Of a DNA stretch of 36,946 nt, positions 7,741 to 15,356 are shown one piece after another. The stretch's first letter is position 1, and each line of letters begins with the position of its first letter. The stretch is from the NCBI GenBank assembly GCA_948497845.1, contig CAOOMX010000009.1:1-36946 (forward strand), in the 5' to 3' direction. The stretch comes from an uncultured Bacilli bacterium (lineage in GTDB: Bacteria > Bacillota_I > Bacilli_A > RF39 > UBA660). The notes beneath the pieces are model-generated. The model was not told the origin of the DNA and did not search any database. It saw only the letters and a list, made by a program, of their open reading frames with translations. The translations under genes were made by a program, and so were the position numbers.

Positions 7741-8859
7741 TTATTTATTAATATTGTCACTAAATTTTTGTAGAATAAACGAAACGATTTGTTTACTAGC
7801 AGTGCCATTTCCATATGGATTAACCGCTTTACTCATCTTCTCATAAGCCTCCTTATCAGTTAAAAGTCTTTTTATTTCGTCATATATAACGCCTTCATCT
7901 GTCCCTACTAGCTTCAAAGTACCAGCAGCAACACCTTCAGGTCTTTCAGTAGTATCGCGTAAAACCAATACTGGTTTTCCAAGACTAGGAGCTTCTTCTT
8001 GAATCCCTCCACTATCTGTTAAAATTAAATAAGATTTATTTTGAAAATTATGAAAATCAAAAACATCTAAAGGTTCAATAAGTTTAACACTACTACAATC
8101 AGCAAAAATAGAATTAGCTACTTCACGTACTTTTGGATTCATATGTATAGGATATATTACTTTTACATCCGTAAATTCTTGTACTATTCTTTTTATAGCT
8201 TTAAATATTCTTTCCATAGGTTCCCCTAAATTTTCTCGCCTATGAGCAGTTAATAAAATTAATCTTTCATGTGTATCTATCCAATCCAACGCAGGATGCC
8301 CATATTCACTTTTAACGGTTGTAGCCATAGCATCAATTACAGTATTTCCTGTCACAATGATTTTTTCTTCATTAATATTTTCTTTTAACAAATTATTTTT
8401 ACTATCCTCTGTCGGAGCAAAAAAGTAATCGGCAAGACAATCAATCATCTGACGATTCATTTCTTCTGGAAATGGAGAGTACTTTTTATCGGTTCTCAAC
8501 CCAGCCTCTACATGAGCAATGGGTACTTGATTATAAAAAGCTGCTAAAGCACCAACAAAAGCTGTTGTAGTATCTCCATGTACCAAAATTAAATCTGGTT
8601 TAACTTCTTTAATAACGGTATCTAATCCATTTAATGCACAAGTAGTAATTTCGCTCAAAGATTGGCCTTTCTTCATAATATTTAAATCATAATCTGGAGT
8701 AATTGAAAAAGCAGATAGAACTTGATCTAGCATCTCACGATGCTGAGCAGTAACACAAACAATAGAATGAATTTGTCTACTTTTTTCTAGCTCTTTTACC
8801 AAAGGAGCCATTTTAATTGCTTCAGGTCTTGTACCAAAAATACTCATTACTTTAATCAT
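7741..8859 (-). CDS. mnaA: UDP-N-acetylglucosamine 2-epimerase (non-hydrolysing)
   Basis: A 372-residue soluble protein of normal family length. It opens with MIKVMSIFGTRPEAIKMAPL, the diagnostic N-terminus, and contains TAQHREMLDQVL, LVHGDTTTAFVGALAAFY, HVEAGLRTDKKYSPFPEEMNR and LTAHRRENLGEPM. A C-terminal UDP-binding segment (LTDSGGIQEEAPSLGKPVLVLRDTTERPE) completes the fold. The enzyme interconverts UDP-GlcNAc and UDP-ManNAc in the cytoplasm. The next gene encodes a TagO-TagA fusion that would consume UDP-ManNAc, so this epimerase most likely feeds linkage-unit synthesis, although ManNAc for the repeat unit is also possible. It follows the GT4 gene by 24 bases and is probably in the same transcript. 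Confidence 0.95.
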   Translation of the reverse strand: MIKVMSIFGTRPEAIKMAPLVKELEKSRQIHSIVCVTAQHREMLDQVLSAFSITPDYDLNIMKKGQSLSEITTCALNGLDTVIKEVKPDLILVHGDTTTAFVGALAAFYNQVPIAHVEAGLRTDKKYSPFPEEMNRQMIDCLADYFFAPTEDSKNNLLKENINEEKIIVTGNTVIDAMATTVKSEYGHPALDWIDTHERLILLTAHRRENLGEPMERIFKAIKRIVQEFTDVKVIYPIHMNPKVREVANSIFADCSSVKLIEPLDVFDFHNFQNKSYLILTDSGGIQEEAPSLGKPVLVLRDTTERPEGVAAGTLKLVGTDEGVIYDEIKRLLTDKEAYEKMSKAVNPYGNGTASKQIVSFILQKFSDNINK

Positions 8860-8883
8860 TTTATCACTCTTACCCTCATAAAA

Positions 8884-9936
8884 TTATATATTAAATAATT
8901 CATTTAATACTTTTGTAATACTTTCATTATAATCCTTTAAAGAATTAAACTTTCCAGATGGATGCTTTTTATAATTTTTTAAATAAGAAAGAGTATTTTT
9001 CTCTCCTTTTGCACTAGGACAATACTTTTCCAAATGCTCAGGAATTAACGTATCAATACCTACAGACATAGCTTCTAAAATAACCATCCCTTGTCCTTCA
9101 TATCGACTTGACAAATAAAATAAATCCATCTTTTTCAAATATTTAAAAGGATTTTTTTGATTTCCTAAAAATGTTATAAAATCTTCTAATTCTAATTCTT
9201 TTTTTAATCCTTCTAGCATCTCTTTATCAGGACCATCCCCAATAACATATAAATGAAAATCCTGTCTTTCTCCCTTTAATTGATGCAATTCTTTAAACAT
9301 AATATCTAAGCCTTTTTGATGGCAAAGTCTTCCTACAGTTACAATATTTATCTTTGCCTCATCAATTTGCAAGTCACATTTCTCTTCCATCTTTTCTTTA
9401 ATTTCAGAAGTATCAATATAATTAGGAACAACAAAACAACTCTTTTGACTACAATCCATAAGAGTTTTAAAAGAATCTAAAGCTCCCTTTGAAACAGCAC
9501 ATAATGCATCAAAATAATTATATTTACTTTTAAAGAAGAAATGTAAAATTCTATATTTTGGTTCTTCTTTCAACTTAATAGGTACATCATTATGAATCCA
9601 AATTGCTCTTTTTTTAGCTTTAACATTTAGGGCCCCAACAGCAGTATGCATTTGGTAACTATCAAAATCTATTGCTAAATCATACTCCTTATCTAAAAAG
9701 TCTATTTTCATAATTCTTTTCACTATACGAAAAGGTATAAACTTATTAATACCTGCTGGCTTTTTCAAATAAATTACATTAGCATTTTCAGGCAAATCAT
9801 AAAAATTATCATTATCAAATAAATACAAATCCACCTCATATAAAGAATAATCAATATTTCTCAAAAGATTTGCAATAGACCTTTGAATTCCTCCTACATG
9901 TAAATTATCAACAAATATAGCAATTTTTTTCATCAT
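8884..9936 (-). CDS. GT4-family glycosyltransferase
   Basis: A 350-residue GT-B fold enzyme. The N-terminal domain begins MKKIAIFVDNLHVGGIQRSIANL, the glycine-rich acceptor-side loop. The C-terminal nucleotide-sugar domain has VTVGRLCHQKGLDIMFKEL, VIGDGPDKEMLEGLKKELEL and the EX7E motif in YEGQGMVILEAMSVG. GT4 enzymes transfer sugars with retention; the sugar and acceptor cannot be read from the sequence. It lies between the polymerase and mnaA and probably adds a sugar of the repeat unit on the cytoplasmic face. It is the only classical GT4 enzyme in the visible locus. The start was set at the ATG at 9936; the next ATG (9933) is equally possible because an AAAGGAG site serves both, while the GTG at 9942 overlaps that site. 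Confidence 0.9.
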   Translation of the reverse strand: MMKKIAIFVDNLHVGGIQRSIANLLRNIDYSLYEVDLYLFDNDNFYDLPENANVIYLKKPAGINKFIPFRIVKRIMKIDFLDKEYDLAIDFDSYQMHTAVGALNVKAKKRAIWIHNDVPIKLKEEPKYRILHFFFKSKYNYFDALCAVSKGALDSFKTLMDCSQKSCFVVPNYIDTSEIKEKMEEKCDLQIDEAKINIVTVGRLCHQKGLDIMFKELHQLKGERQDFHLYVIGDGPDKEMLEGLKKELELEDFITFLGNQKNPFKYLKKMDLFYLSSRYEGQGMVILEAMSVGIDTLIPEHLEKYCPSAKGEKNTLSYLKNYKKHPSGKFNSLKDYNESITKVLNELFNI

Positions 9937-9946
9937 AACCACTCCT

Positions 9947-11344
9947 TTAATTCGCTACTATTTTTTCCCCCTCTTTTTTATCAAAAAAGATTAATGATAT
10001 ATATAAAATTAGACACATAACTTGCATTTCACTTACATTATAAAACATACCAATAAACAAAAATACAGTTAACATCATTAATTTATATTTATTTTTCCAA
10101 CAGAAAGCAACTAAAGAAATAACAAAAGCACCATAAATAAGAGTCCCCAATATACCTGTTTCTACAAATATTTTAATATAATCATTATCTGAATAAAAGT
10201 TTTCATACAACTGATATTTTTCATATAAACTAGGAGTAACCATTTTACTTGCAGCACTTCCATAAGTTCCAAATCCAGTACCAAATATAGGGTAATCTTT
10301 AAATATTTTAAGCCCCGTTTTAATAATAAACAATCGACCATTATTAGCACTATTAACCAAAGTATTCCCAGAAATAGTCTCGTGCCAGCGATCAATCATA
10401 GCATTATTATCACCAAAAGGCTTACTTGAAGAATCATTACTAGGCTTACTTGAAGAATCATTACTAGGCTTACTTGAAGAATCATTACTAGGCTTATCAG
10501 GAATATTTGGATCTTTATTTCCATCATCATGTACTAAAAAATTAGCTTGACATACATAATGGATTTGTCCTTTTAAGTAATCCAGTCCAAAAGATAATAC
10601 AAAAGCTATAGCTAAGAAACATAAAAACATGAAAAGCTTTTTGAAACTCTTTCTTTTAAAAGAGTAATAAATTAAAAATGCGAAAAAGAAGCAAGAAGCA
10701 AGCAACGTACTTCTAGAAGCTGACAAGAAAATGCCTAAAAATACTAAAATGTAATAAATTTTTGGTATTTTATATTTCAATTCCTCCTCAGAATAAAACA
10801 CAATAAGCATCGTCATAAAAATAACAATTGCAAAGGTATTAGGATTTTTAACTAAACTATAGACACGTGTAAAATTAGATATATAATTAATATCTAAGGC
10901 CCATTGTTCAGGATAAAACAGGCACTTACTACTAACATGTTCAAAAATACCGAAAGTGATTAAGATAGTTGTTACACCAATCAATGTTATAACACAAGGT
11001 TTAAAATCTTTAGAGGTTAAATTAGTATTTCTCAATATATAAAATAATATATACATTGTTGTTATACTTCTAAACTGTAATGCATAAGCCAATATAGATG
11101 TATGATTGATTAACGAACTAAAAAAGCCCAAAGACAAAAAGCCAATATATAAATAATCATAACTTTTTAAATGCAATTTAAATTTATTCTTAATAATAAC
11201 CAGAATAAATAATATCCACACTAAAGCATCTGGGATAAACTTAGCAAATCCCACTGTATAATAAGCAATTAATTCTCTAAAAGGAACAAAAATAGCAAAA
11301 AAAACTAATAGCCATTTTGTTAAATAATTTATTGATTTTTCCAT
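9947..11344 (-). CDS. O-antigen-ligase/Wzy-type polysaccharide polymerase with a repeat-bearing loop
   Basis: A polytopic membrane protein of about 465 residues with roughly ten helices, a large extracytoplasmic loop (about residues 270-330) and the pattern PIFGTGFGTYGSAA just after it, as in the Wzy_C/RfaL (O-antigen ligase) family. Members polymerise or ligate lipid-linked repeat units on the outer face of the membrane. With the flippase at 12926-14260 this makes a Wzx/Wzy pathway. The loop holds three exact copies of an eight-residue unit (SNDSSSKP), encoded by a 24-bp tandem repeat. The ATG at 11344 is preferred to an upstream GTG at 11359. A promoter lies just upstream, so this gene can start its own transcript toward tagO. 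Confidence 0.85.
   Translation of the reverse strand: MEKSINYLTKWLLVFFAIFVPFRELIAYYTVGFAKFIPDALVWILFILVIIKNKFKLHLKSYDYLYIGFLSLGFFSSLINHTSILAYALQFRSITTMYILFYILRNTNLTSKDFKPCVITLIGVTTILITFGIFEHVSSKCLFYPEQWALDINYISNFTRVYSLVKNPNTFAIVIFMTMLIVFYSEEELKYKIPKIYYILVFLGIFLSASRSTLLASCFFFAFLIYYSFKRKSFKKLFMFLCFLAIAFVLSFGLDYLKGQIHYVCQANFLVHDDGNKDPNIPDKPSNDSSSKPSNDSSSKPSNDSSSKPFGDNNAMIDRWHETISGNTLVNSANNGRLFIIKTGLKIFKDYPIFGTGFGTYGSAASKMVTPSLYEKYQLYENFYSDNDYIKIFVETGILGTLIYGAFVISLVAFCWKNKYKLMMLTVFLFIGMFYNVSEMQVMCLILYISLIFFDKKEGEKIVAN
10419..10490 (-). repeat. 24-bp coding tandem repeat, three exact copies
   Basis: Three identical 24-bp units lie head to tail (10419-10442, 10443-10466, 10467-10490) and a partial fourth follows. 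They are in frame in the polymerase gene and encode repeats of SNDSSSKP in its extracytoplasmic loop. Because the unit is a multiple of three, copy number can change by slippage without breaking the gene. Confidence 0.95.
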
Positions 11345-11377
11345 GTTCTTATAACCCACTTATCTAATAACATCCTA

Positions 11378-11406
11378 ATTCTATCATATTAAATTTCACA
11401 TTTCAA
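11378..11406 (-). promoter_or_regulatory. promoter upstream of the polymerase gene
   Basis: On the minus strand, TTGAAA (11401-11406), a 17-base spacer and TAGAAT (11378-11383) form a good sigma-A type promoter, about 35 bases before the polymerase start. It lies after the deacetylase gene, so polymerase, GT4, mnaA and tagO-tagA may form a second transcription unit. Confidence 0.55.
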
Positions 11407-11433
11407 CTTTTTAACAATCAGACTTGTAAAGTA

Positions 11434-11667
11434 TTAATCAAAAAACTTTCTTTTCATTTTTATTATTTTTTGCCAAACTCTACCGCTAAAAAAAATCACT
11501 TTATTTAAAAAGATAAATAGCTGACTTTTCAATTTATTAAAAACACTATTTCTCTTTATATGAACTTCATCCAAAATTTTTCCATCTTTTGTTTTTAGCA
11601 CATACTTTTTCCCTATCTTTACAATATTTAAAAAATCTTTATCATAATTTGTATAATAACGAAACAA
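11434..11667 (-). CDS. C-terminal tail of the PIG-L deacetylase gene, separated by a frameshift
   Basis: This frame encodes FRYYTNYDKDFLNIVKIGKKYVL... and ends in a basic tail. Read upstream through its apparent ATG it continues without a stop as FVNDDFCYDCFLENDVLFRYY, directly contiguous with the end of the deacetylase frame (QFISSS). No ribosome binding site precedes the ATG at 11667. It is therefore best read as the last 90 or so residues of the deacetylase protein rather than a separate gene. I do not recognise this tail as a known domain; it follows the beta-rich region and may be a membrane- or polymer-contacting end. Confidence 0.6.
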   Translation of the reverse strand: MFRYYTNYDKDFLNIVKIGKKYVLKTKDGKILDEVHIKRNSVFNKLKSQLFIFLNKVIFFSGRVWQKIIKMKRKFFD

Positions 11668-11678
11668 TACATCATTTT

Positions 11679-12914
11679 CTAAAAAACAATCATAGCAAAA
11701 ATCATCATTAACAAAGATGATGAAATAAATTGTAACGAAATATCTTTTATACGATCAAATTCCTTTTTTATAATATAAGTATTATTTAAAAACACTGGTG
11801 TTACATCTTCTTTTTTTCCATTATATAAAAGTATAATTTTATCTATTTTAACTTCATCAAGTGAAGCATATATTTTTATACAATTAAAACTACTGGGTTT
11901 ATGAAAAGATACATTTATACTTTTCTTTTTATCCTCCTTTTCAAATACGGTATAACCTTTATCCAATAACGGCAGCTTAGAATCACCATACATTATATCA
12001 CTACAATCAAATAACATAAAATCGTTTAAATATGATGAATCTCCCGAACTAGTTTCTATTGAAGCATTAAATAATAAGTTATTTGTTTTTCTTTCAAAAA
12101 AAACAATATCTGAATTAATAACTTTATCATACACATTTAAAATATACTGACTTTTATGCTTTAAAAGGCCTTTAAAATATATATTCTTACTTAACAAAAA
12201 GGCTCTAGCTCCTTTAGGCTGAACAAATCTTACTCTTTCACTCCAACTATAATAAGGATTTTCTAAAGGTTGCAAACCAAATTCCTCTACATTATTTTTA
12301 GTACTCGGATTCCAAACAGAAAAATCAGATACCCCTTTATAACTCGTCGGATAAGCAAAAGCCTTATAAACAACTGGACGATATAATTCATTTTCATGCA
12401 TAAGTTGACCTAAAGCTTTTTCAAAAGATAAAGAAAGAGCCCTATGATCAGAATGCGAATCAAAATCAATACAAATCAAAAAATCAGCTTGTTCTTCTTT
12501 TAGTATCTGATAAATATCCATTATAAAGTTCTCTTTATTGAATTCTGCATGTTTCCCAAAATGCAAATAATGATAATCATTACCTAAAGGTGAATATGTA
12601 TTTTTTACGCCATTATTAGAAACCCAAGCATCATTAGAATGATACAAATGAGTAGAATTATTTGTTGCTTGATCTGAATACCCCATAAAAATGATGTTTT
12701 CATTAGATACTCCAACTAATTTTAACGAATCAATTGCTTCCTTATAACGATATTTTGCTTTAACAACATAATCGCCATTTGTAGAATAAACTACTTTAAC
12801 TAAACAGTTTTTATCTTTTAATCCCTCTAATAATCCATATGCTATATTAATTTCATCATCTTGATGCGGTAAAAAAACGACAATTTTCTTATTTTCAAAA
12901 ATATCATAATTCAT
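11679..12914 (-). CDS. PIG-L/LmbE-family N-acetyl-sugar deacetylase (frameshifted near its 3' end)
   Basis: The N-terminal 230 residues are a PIG-L domain: IVVFLPHQDDEINIAYG carries the zinc-binding H-x-D-D-E motif, and DFDSHSDHRALSLSFE supplies the second histidine set. Family members remove acetyl groups from GlcNAc-type sugars or related amides. About 180 further residues form a beta-rich extension I cannot assign (NASIETSSGDSSYLND...). There is no signal peptide, so it probably acts in the cytoplasm on a precursor. The frame ends with a spurious hydrophobic tail after a one-base shift near 11713-11725; the true tail is at 11434-11667. The start at 12914 has a GAGGG site; the in-frame TTG at 12929 is less likely. 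It lies 11 bases after the flippase gene. Confidence 0.85.
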   Translation of the reverse strand: MNYDIFENKKIVVFLPHQDDEINIAYGLLEGLKDKNCLVKVVYSTNGDYVVKAKYRYKEAIDSLKLVGVSNENIIFMGYSDQATNNSTHLYHSNDAWVSNNGVKNTYSPLGNDYHYLHFGKHAEFNKENFIMDIYQILKEEQADFLICIDFDSHSDHRALSLSFEKALGQLMHENELYRPVVYKAFAYPTSYKGVSDFSVWNPSTKNNVEEFGLQPLENPYYSWSERVRFVQPKGARAFLLSKNIYFKGLLKHKSQYILNVYDKVINSDIVFFERKTNNLLFNASIETSSGDSSYLNDFMLFDCSDIMYGDSKLPLLDKGYTVFEKEDKKKSINVSFHKPSSFNCIKIYASLDEVKIDKIILLYNGKKEDVTPVFLNNTYIIKKEFDRIKDISLQFISSSLLMMIFAMIVF

Positions 12915-12925
12915 ATAAATTTCCC

Positions 12926-14260
12926 TCAACTTTTTGCTTCTTTTTTCAAATATTTTTCTATAATTACTTTTTCAGAACATATAACAATAGTAAATTGTAT
13001 AACATAAGCAAAAACTAAACCTAAAATACCAATCCATTTTGTCAAACAATAAGCAAAAGCCAAATAGACTATATTAGCAATAGCACAAATTATAAAGGAT
13101 TGTAACACTTTACCAATAGATGCAAAATATGGATGAATCGTAGTATAGGACAATGCCACTGTATGAGCAATTAAATAAACACACAACACATACCAATATA
13201 ATGCATAATCAATTCCAAAAATAAATTTCAACCACCAATAAGATGTTAATCCAACTAACATACTAACTGGCACAAAGAATTTTAAAATAACATTTCTTAT
13301 TTTAAGTACAATTCCATAGGCTTGTTTAGATTGACTCTGCGCAACTAATTTAGAAAATTGTGGATAAATTGCTTGGTATACAGGAGTAGTTAATTTAGAC
13401 ACAATAGAAATGATTTGCTTAAATACTTTTAATACAGAAACCATACTTAAACTAATGGAAGAAACAATAAAGACATCTAAATAAGCAACTGGAATGTCAA
13501 CAACATCACTTAATGTAGTCCAAACAGTAAACTTTATAAATTCTTTTGTTTTCTTAGGGAACTTACTTTTTATTACAGACATAATTCCCATTTTCTTATG
13601 GACAACAAATAACGCCATACCTATTAAAATTAAATGCCCTATTATATCTGTTATCACATATATTATTACCCCTAATAAAACGGATATCTTCCCATAAAAA
13701 AGCAAAATTATACCAATTGCTAAAACTTTTAATATAGAAGAAATAACCTTTTGAATAGCAACTAAATTAAATTTATCTTCCATCCGTAATATAGCAGTAG
13801 GAGTACCAGAAAAATGAAAAACTATAACCAAAGAAAAGATTTGTGTGGCTTGAATCAAAACGCTACTCCAGTTAAATATATGACCAATCAAATTAGTACA
13901 AAAAAAACTTAATATAGCACCAAGAATAGCTGTAGATATATCTAATATTGTCCCTAATTTAATATACCCCATTTTACTTTCTAAATCATTTGCAACTTCT
14001 GCTTCTTCTCCAAACTTAATAACCCCTCTCCAACATTGCATATTAATTATTCCATCAATTATAAACATATAAGATTGAGCAAGAGTTAAAATACCATACC
14101 CCTCACTACCTATCATTCTAATTAATAAAACAACGACAAATAAATTAATAACTGAAGCTCCACCTTCACCTAAAATAGCATAAAAAGAATTTTTAAATAA
14201 ATTTTTCCAAAAACTATTACTATTTAATTTATGAACTATTTTTTTAATTTTATTCTTCAT
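12926..14260 (-). CDS. Wzx-type oligosaccharide flippase
   Basis: A 444-residue protein with 12-14 predicted membrane helices and a basic start (MKNKIKKIVHKLNS). The first helix region NSFYAILGEGGASVINLFVVVLLIRMIGSEGYGILTLAQS matches the N-terminus of polysaccharide biosynthesis proteins of the MOP superfamily. Such proteins flip undecaprenyl-linked repeat units from the cytoplasmic to the outer leaflet, where the polymerase encoded three genes later can use them. The product is of normal length and no damage is seen. It is preceded by an AAGGGTG site and lies 9 bases after the Stealth gene, so the two are likely co-transcribed. Confidence 0.9.
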   Translation of the reverse strand: MKNKIKKIVHKLNSNSFWKNLFKNSFYAILGEGGASVINLFVVVLLIRMIGSEGYGILTLAQSYMFIIDGIINMQCWRGVIKFGEEAEVANDLESKMGYIKLGTILDISTAILGAILSFFCTNLIGHIFNWSSVLIQATQIFSLVIVFHFSGTPTAILRMEDKFNLVAIQKVISSILKVLAIGIILLFYGKISVLLGVIIYVITDIIGHLILIGMALFVVHKKMGIMSVIKSKFPKKTKEFIKFTVWTTLSDVVDIPVAYLDVFIVSSISLSMVSVLKVFKQIISIVSKLTTPVYQAIYPQFSKLVAQSQSKQAYGIVLKIRNVILKFFVPVSMLVGLTSYWWLKFIFGIDYALYWYVLCVYLIAHTVALSYTTIHPYFASIGKVLQSFIICAIANIVYLAFAYCLTKWIGILGLVFAYVIQFTIVICSEKVIIEKYLKKEAKS

Positions 14261-14269
14261 CTTTCACCC

Positions 14270-15259
14270 TTATTTTTCATACATTGACTTAGTTGGAAAA
14301 ACACTTTCCAAAGCACGATTAATTTCCTCTTTTGTCATTTCAAAATTTTCAATCACAGCACTATCATTTAAACATATTAATTTATATTTTTGTTTTTTTA
14401 TCACATCTACAATTACTTTATTGTCATTTGTTATTTCAAAGTATTTTCCTATTTTAGGACTTCTAGGCTTAAATCTTTTTGTTGCAAATTGCCAGTATTT
14501 TACAACCCACTGATTCACATTCGTATAATTATCTCTTAAATGACATTTACAAGTATCATGTAAAACAGAAAATTCTTTTTCCCAAATAGCAACAAAAGTT
14601 GATTTTAAGAAGGAATTAGGCAAATGACCATTATAAAAACCTGGAAAATTCCCCCAAGGTATCATACAAAGTGTTCTAATATTATTTAATCCATATCGAA
14701 AATTATACCAATTGAAAAGATTATTTTTAATTACATACCTTTTATTAAAATTTCCATTAATAATTTGCATATTATTGGCAGAAACATTTGCGAAATGATC
14801 TTTCCCAGTACAAATTATTGGATTTAAAACCGCCGTATCACAAGGTATTCTCTTTTTAAAAAAGTCTTTTTCTTGTAATTTATCTAAAATAAAAGTATCA
14901 TCATTAAAATATATAAAGTATTCTGAAAGTCCCTTAATTCTATGTAAATTTAATTCGATGGTATGCGAATTAAATGTAGGCAAGTATTCCTTAGGAATAA
15001 AATCTTCATGTTTAACCACAACTATTTTTTCATTTGCAACATTAAGCCAAGATGGCAAATGTCCCCACGTAACAAAATAAATCTTATTAATCCAAGGCAT
15101 ATATTTTTCAATCCCTCTAAAAATATAATGCAAATTATCCCAGCTTCTAAATCTAACTTCATTATTAACAATATCTTCTTTAGGAAGATATTTATTCTTT
15201 TCTCTTCGCCATTGCGGATCATTACTATCTACCCATGGAATTACTATATCTATTTGCAT
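14270..15259 (-). CDS. Stealth-family sugar-phosphate transferase
   Basis: A 329-residue protein with the Stealth conserved regions in order: CR1 at the N-terminus (IDIVIPWVDSNDPQWRREK), CR2 (RFRSWDNLHYIFRGIEKYMPWINKIYFVTWG, then LPTFNSHTIELNLHRIKGLSEYFIYFNDDTFI), CR3 near GNFNKRYVIKNN, and a C-terminal HDTCKCHLRDNYTNVNQW region resembling CR4. By family, Stealth proteins transfer hexose-1-phosphate or GlcNAc-1-phosphate and so make phosphodiester-linked capsular or teichoic-like polymers. This implies phosphate in the repeat unit. The start is supported by a TAGGAGG site, with an extended -10 box (TGTTATAAT) just upstream. Confidence 0.9.
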   Translation of the reverse strand: MQIDIVIPWVDSNDPQWRREKNKYLPKEDIVNNEVRFRSWDNLHYIFRGIEKYMPWINKIYFVTWGHLPSWLNVANEKIVVVKHEDFIPKEYLPTFNSHTIELNLHRIKGLSEYFIYFNDDTFILDKLQEKDFFKKRIPCDTAVLNPIICTGKDHFANVSANNMQIINGNFNKRYVIKNNLFNWYNFRYGLNNIRTLCMIPWGNFPGFYNGHLPNSFLKSTFVAIWEKEFSVLHDTCKCHLRDNYTNVNQWVVKYWQFATKRFKPRSPKIGKYFEITNDNKVIVDVIKKQKYKLICLNDSAVIENFEMTKEEINRALESVFPTKSMYEK

Positions 15260-15282
15260 AATTTAACCTCCTAAGCTAATAA

Positions 15283-15298
15283 GATTATTATAACAAAT
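15283..15298 (-). promoter_or_regulatory. extended -10 promoter upstream of the Stealth gene
   Basis: On the minus strand TGTTATAAT lies about 25-30 bases before the Stealth start codon, just upstream of the TAGGAGG site. No good -35 box is seen at 17 bases, so this would rely on the extended -10. It would allow transcription of Stealth, flippase and deacetylase apart from the BCCT/ATP-grasp genes. Confidence 0.4.
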
Positions 15299-15356
15299 TT
15301 ACATATAAATAAAAAGTTATTTATCATCAAAAGAAAAAAGTAAAAGTCCTTCACCC

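Noticed and set aside
10419..10490. Tandem repeats considered as a CRISPR array
   Set aside because: Units are directly adjacent with no spacers and are in frame in a membrane protein gene. No CRISPR array or cas gene is seen anywhere in the window.
11434..11667. Separate small gene
   Set aside because: No ribosome binding site, and its frame continues upstream in register with the end of the deacetylase; it is a displaced C-terminus.
15299..15356. Terminator after the BCCT gene
   Set aside because: Only a weak GTAA/TTAC pairing with a large loop is found; not strong enough to call.
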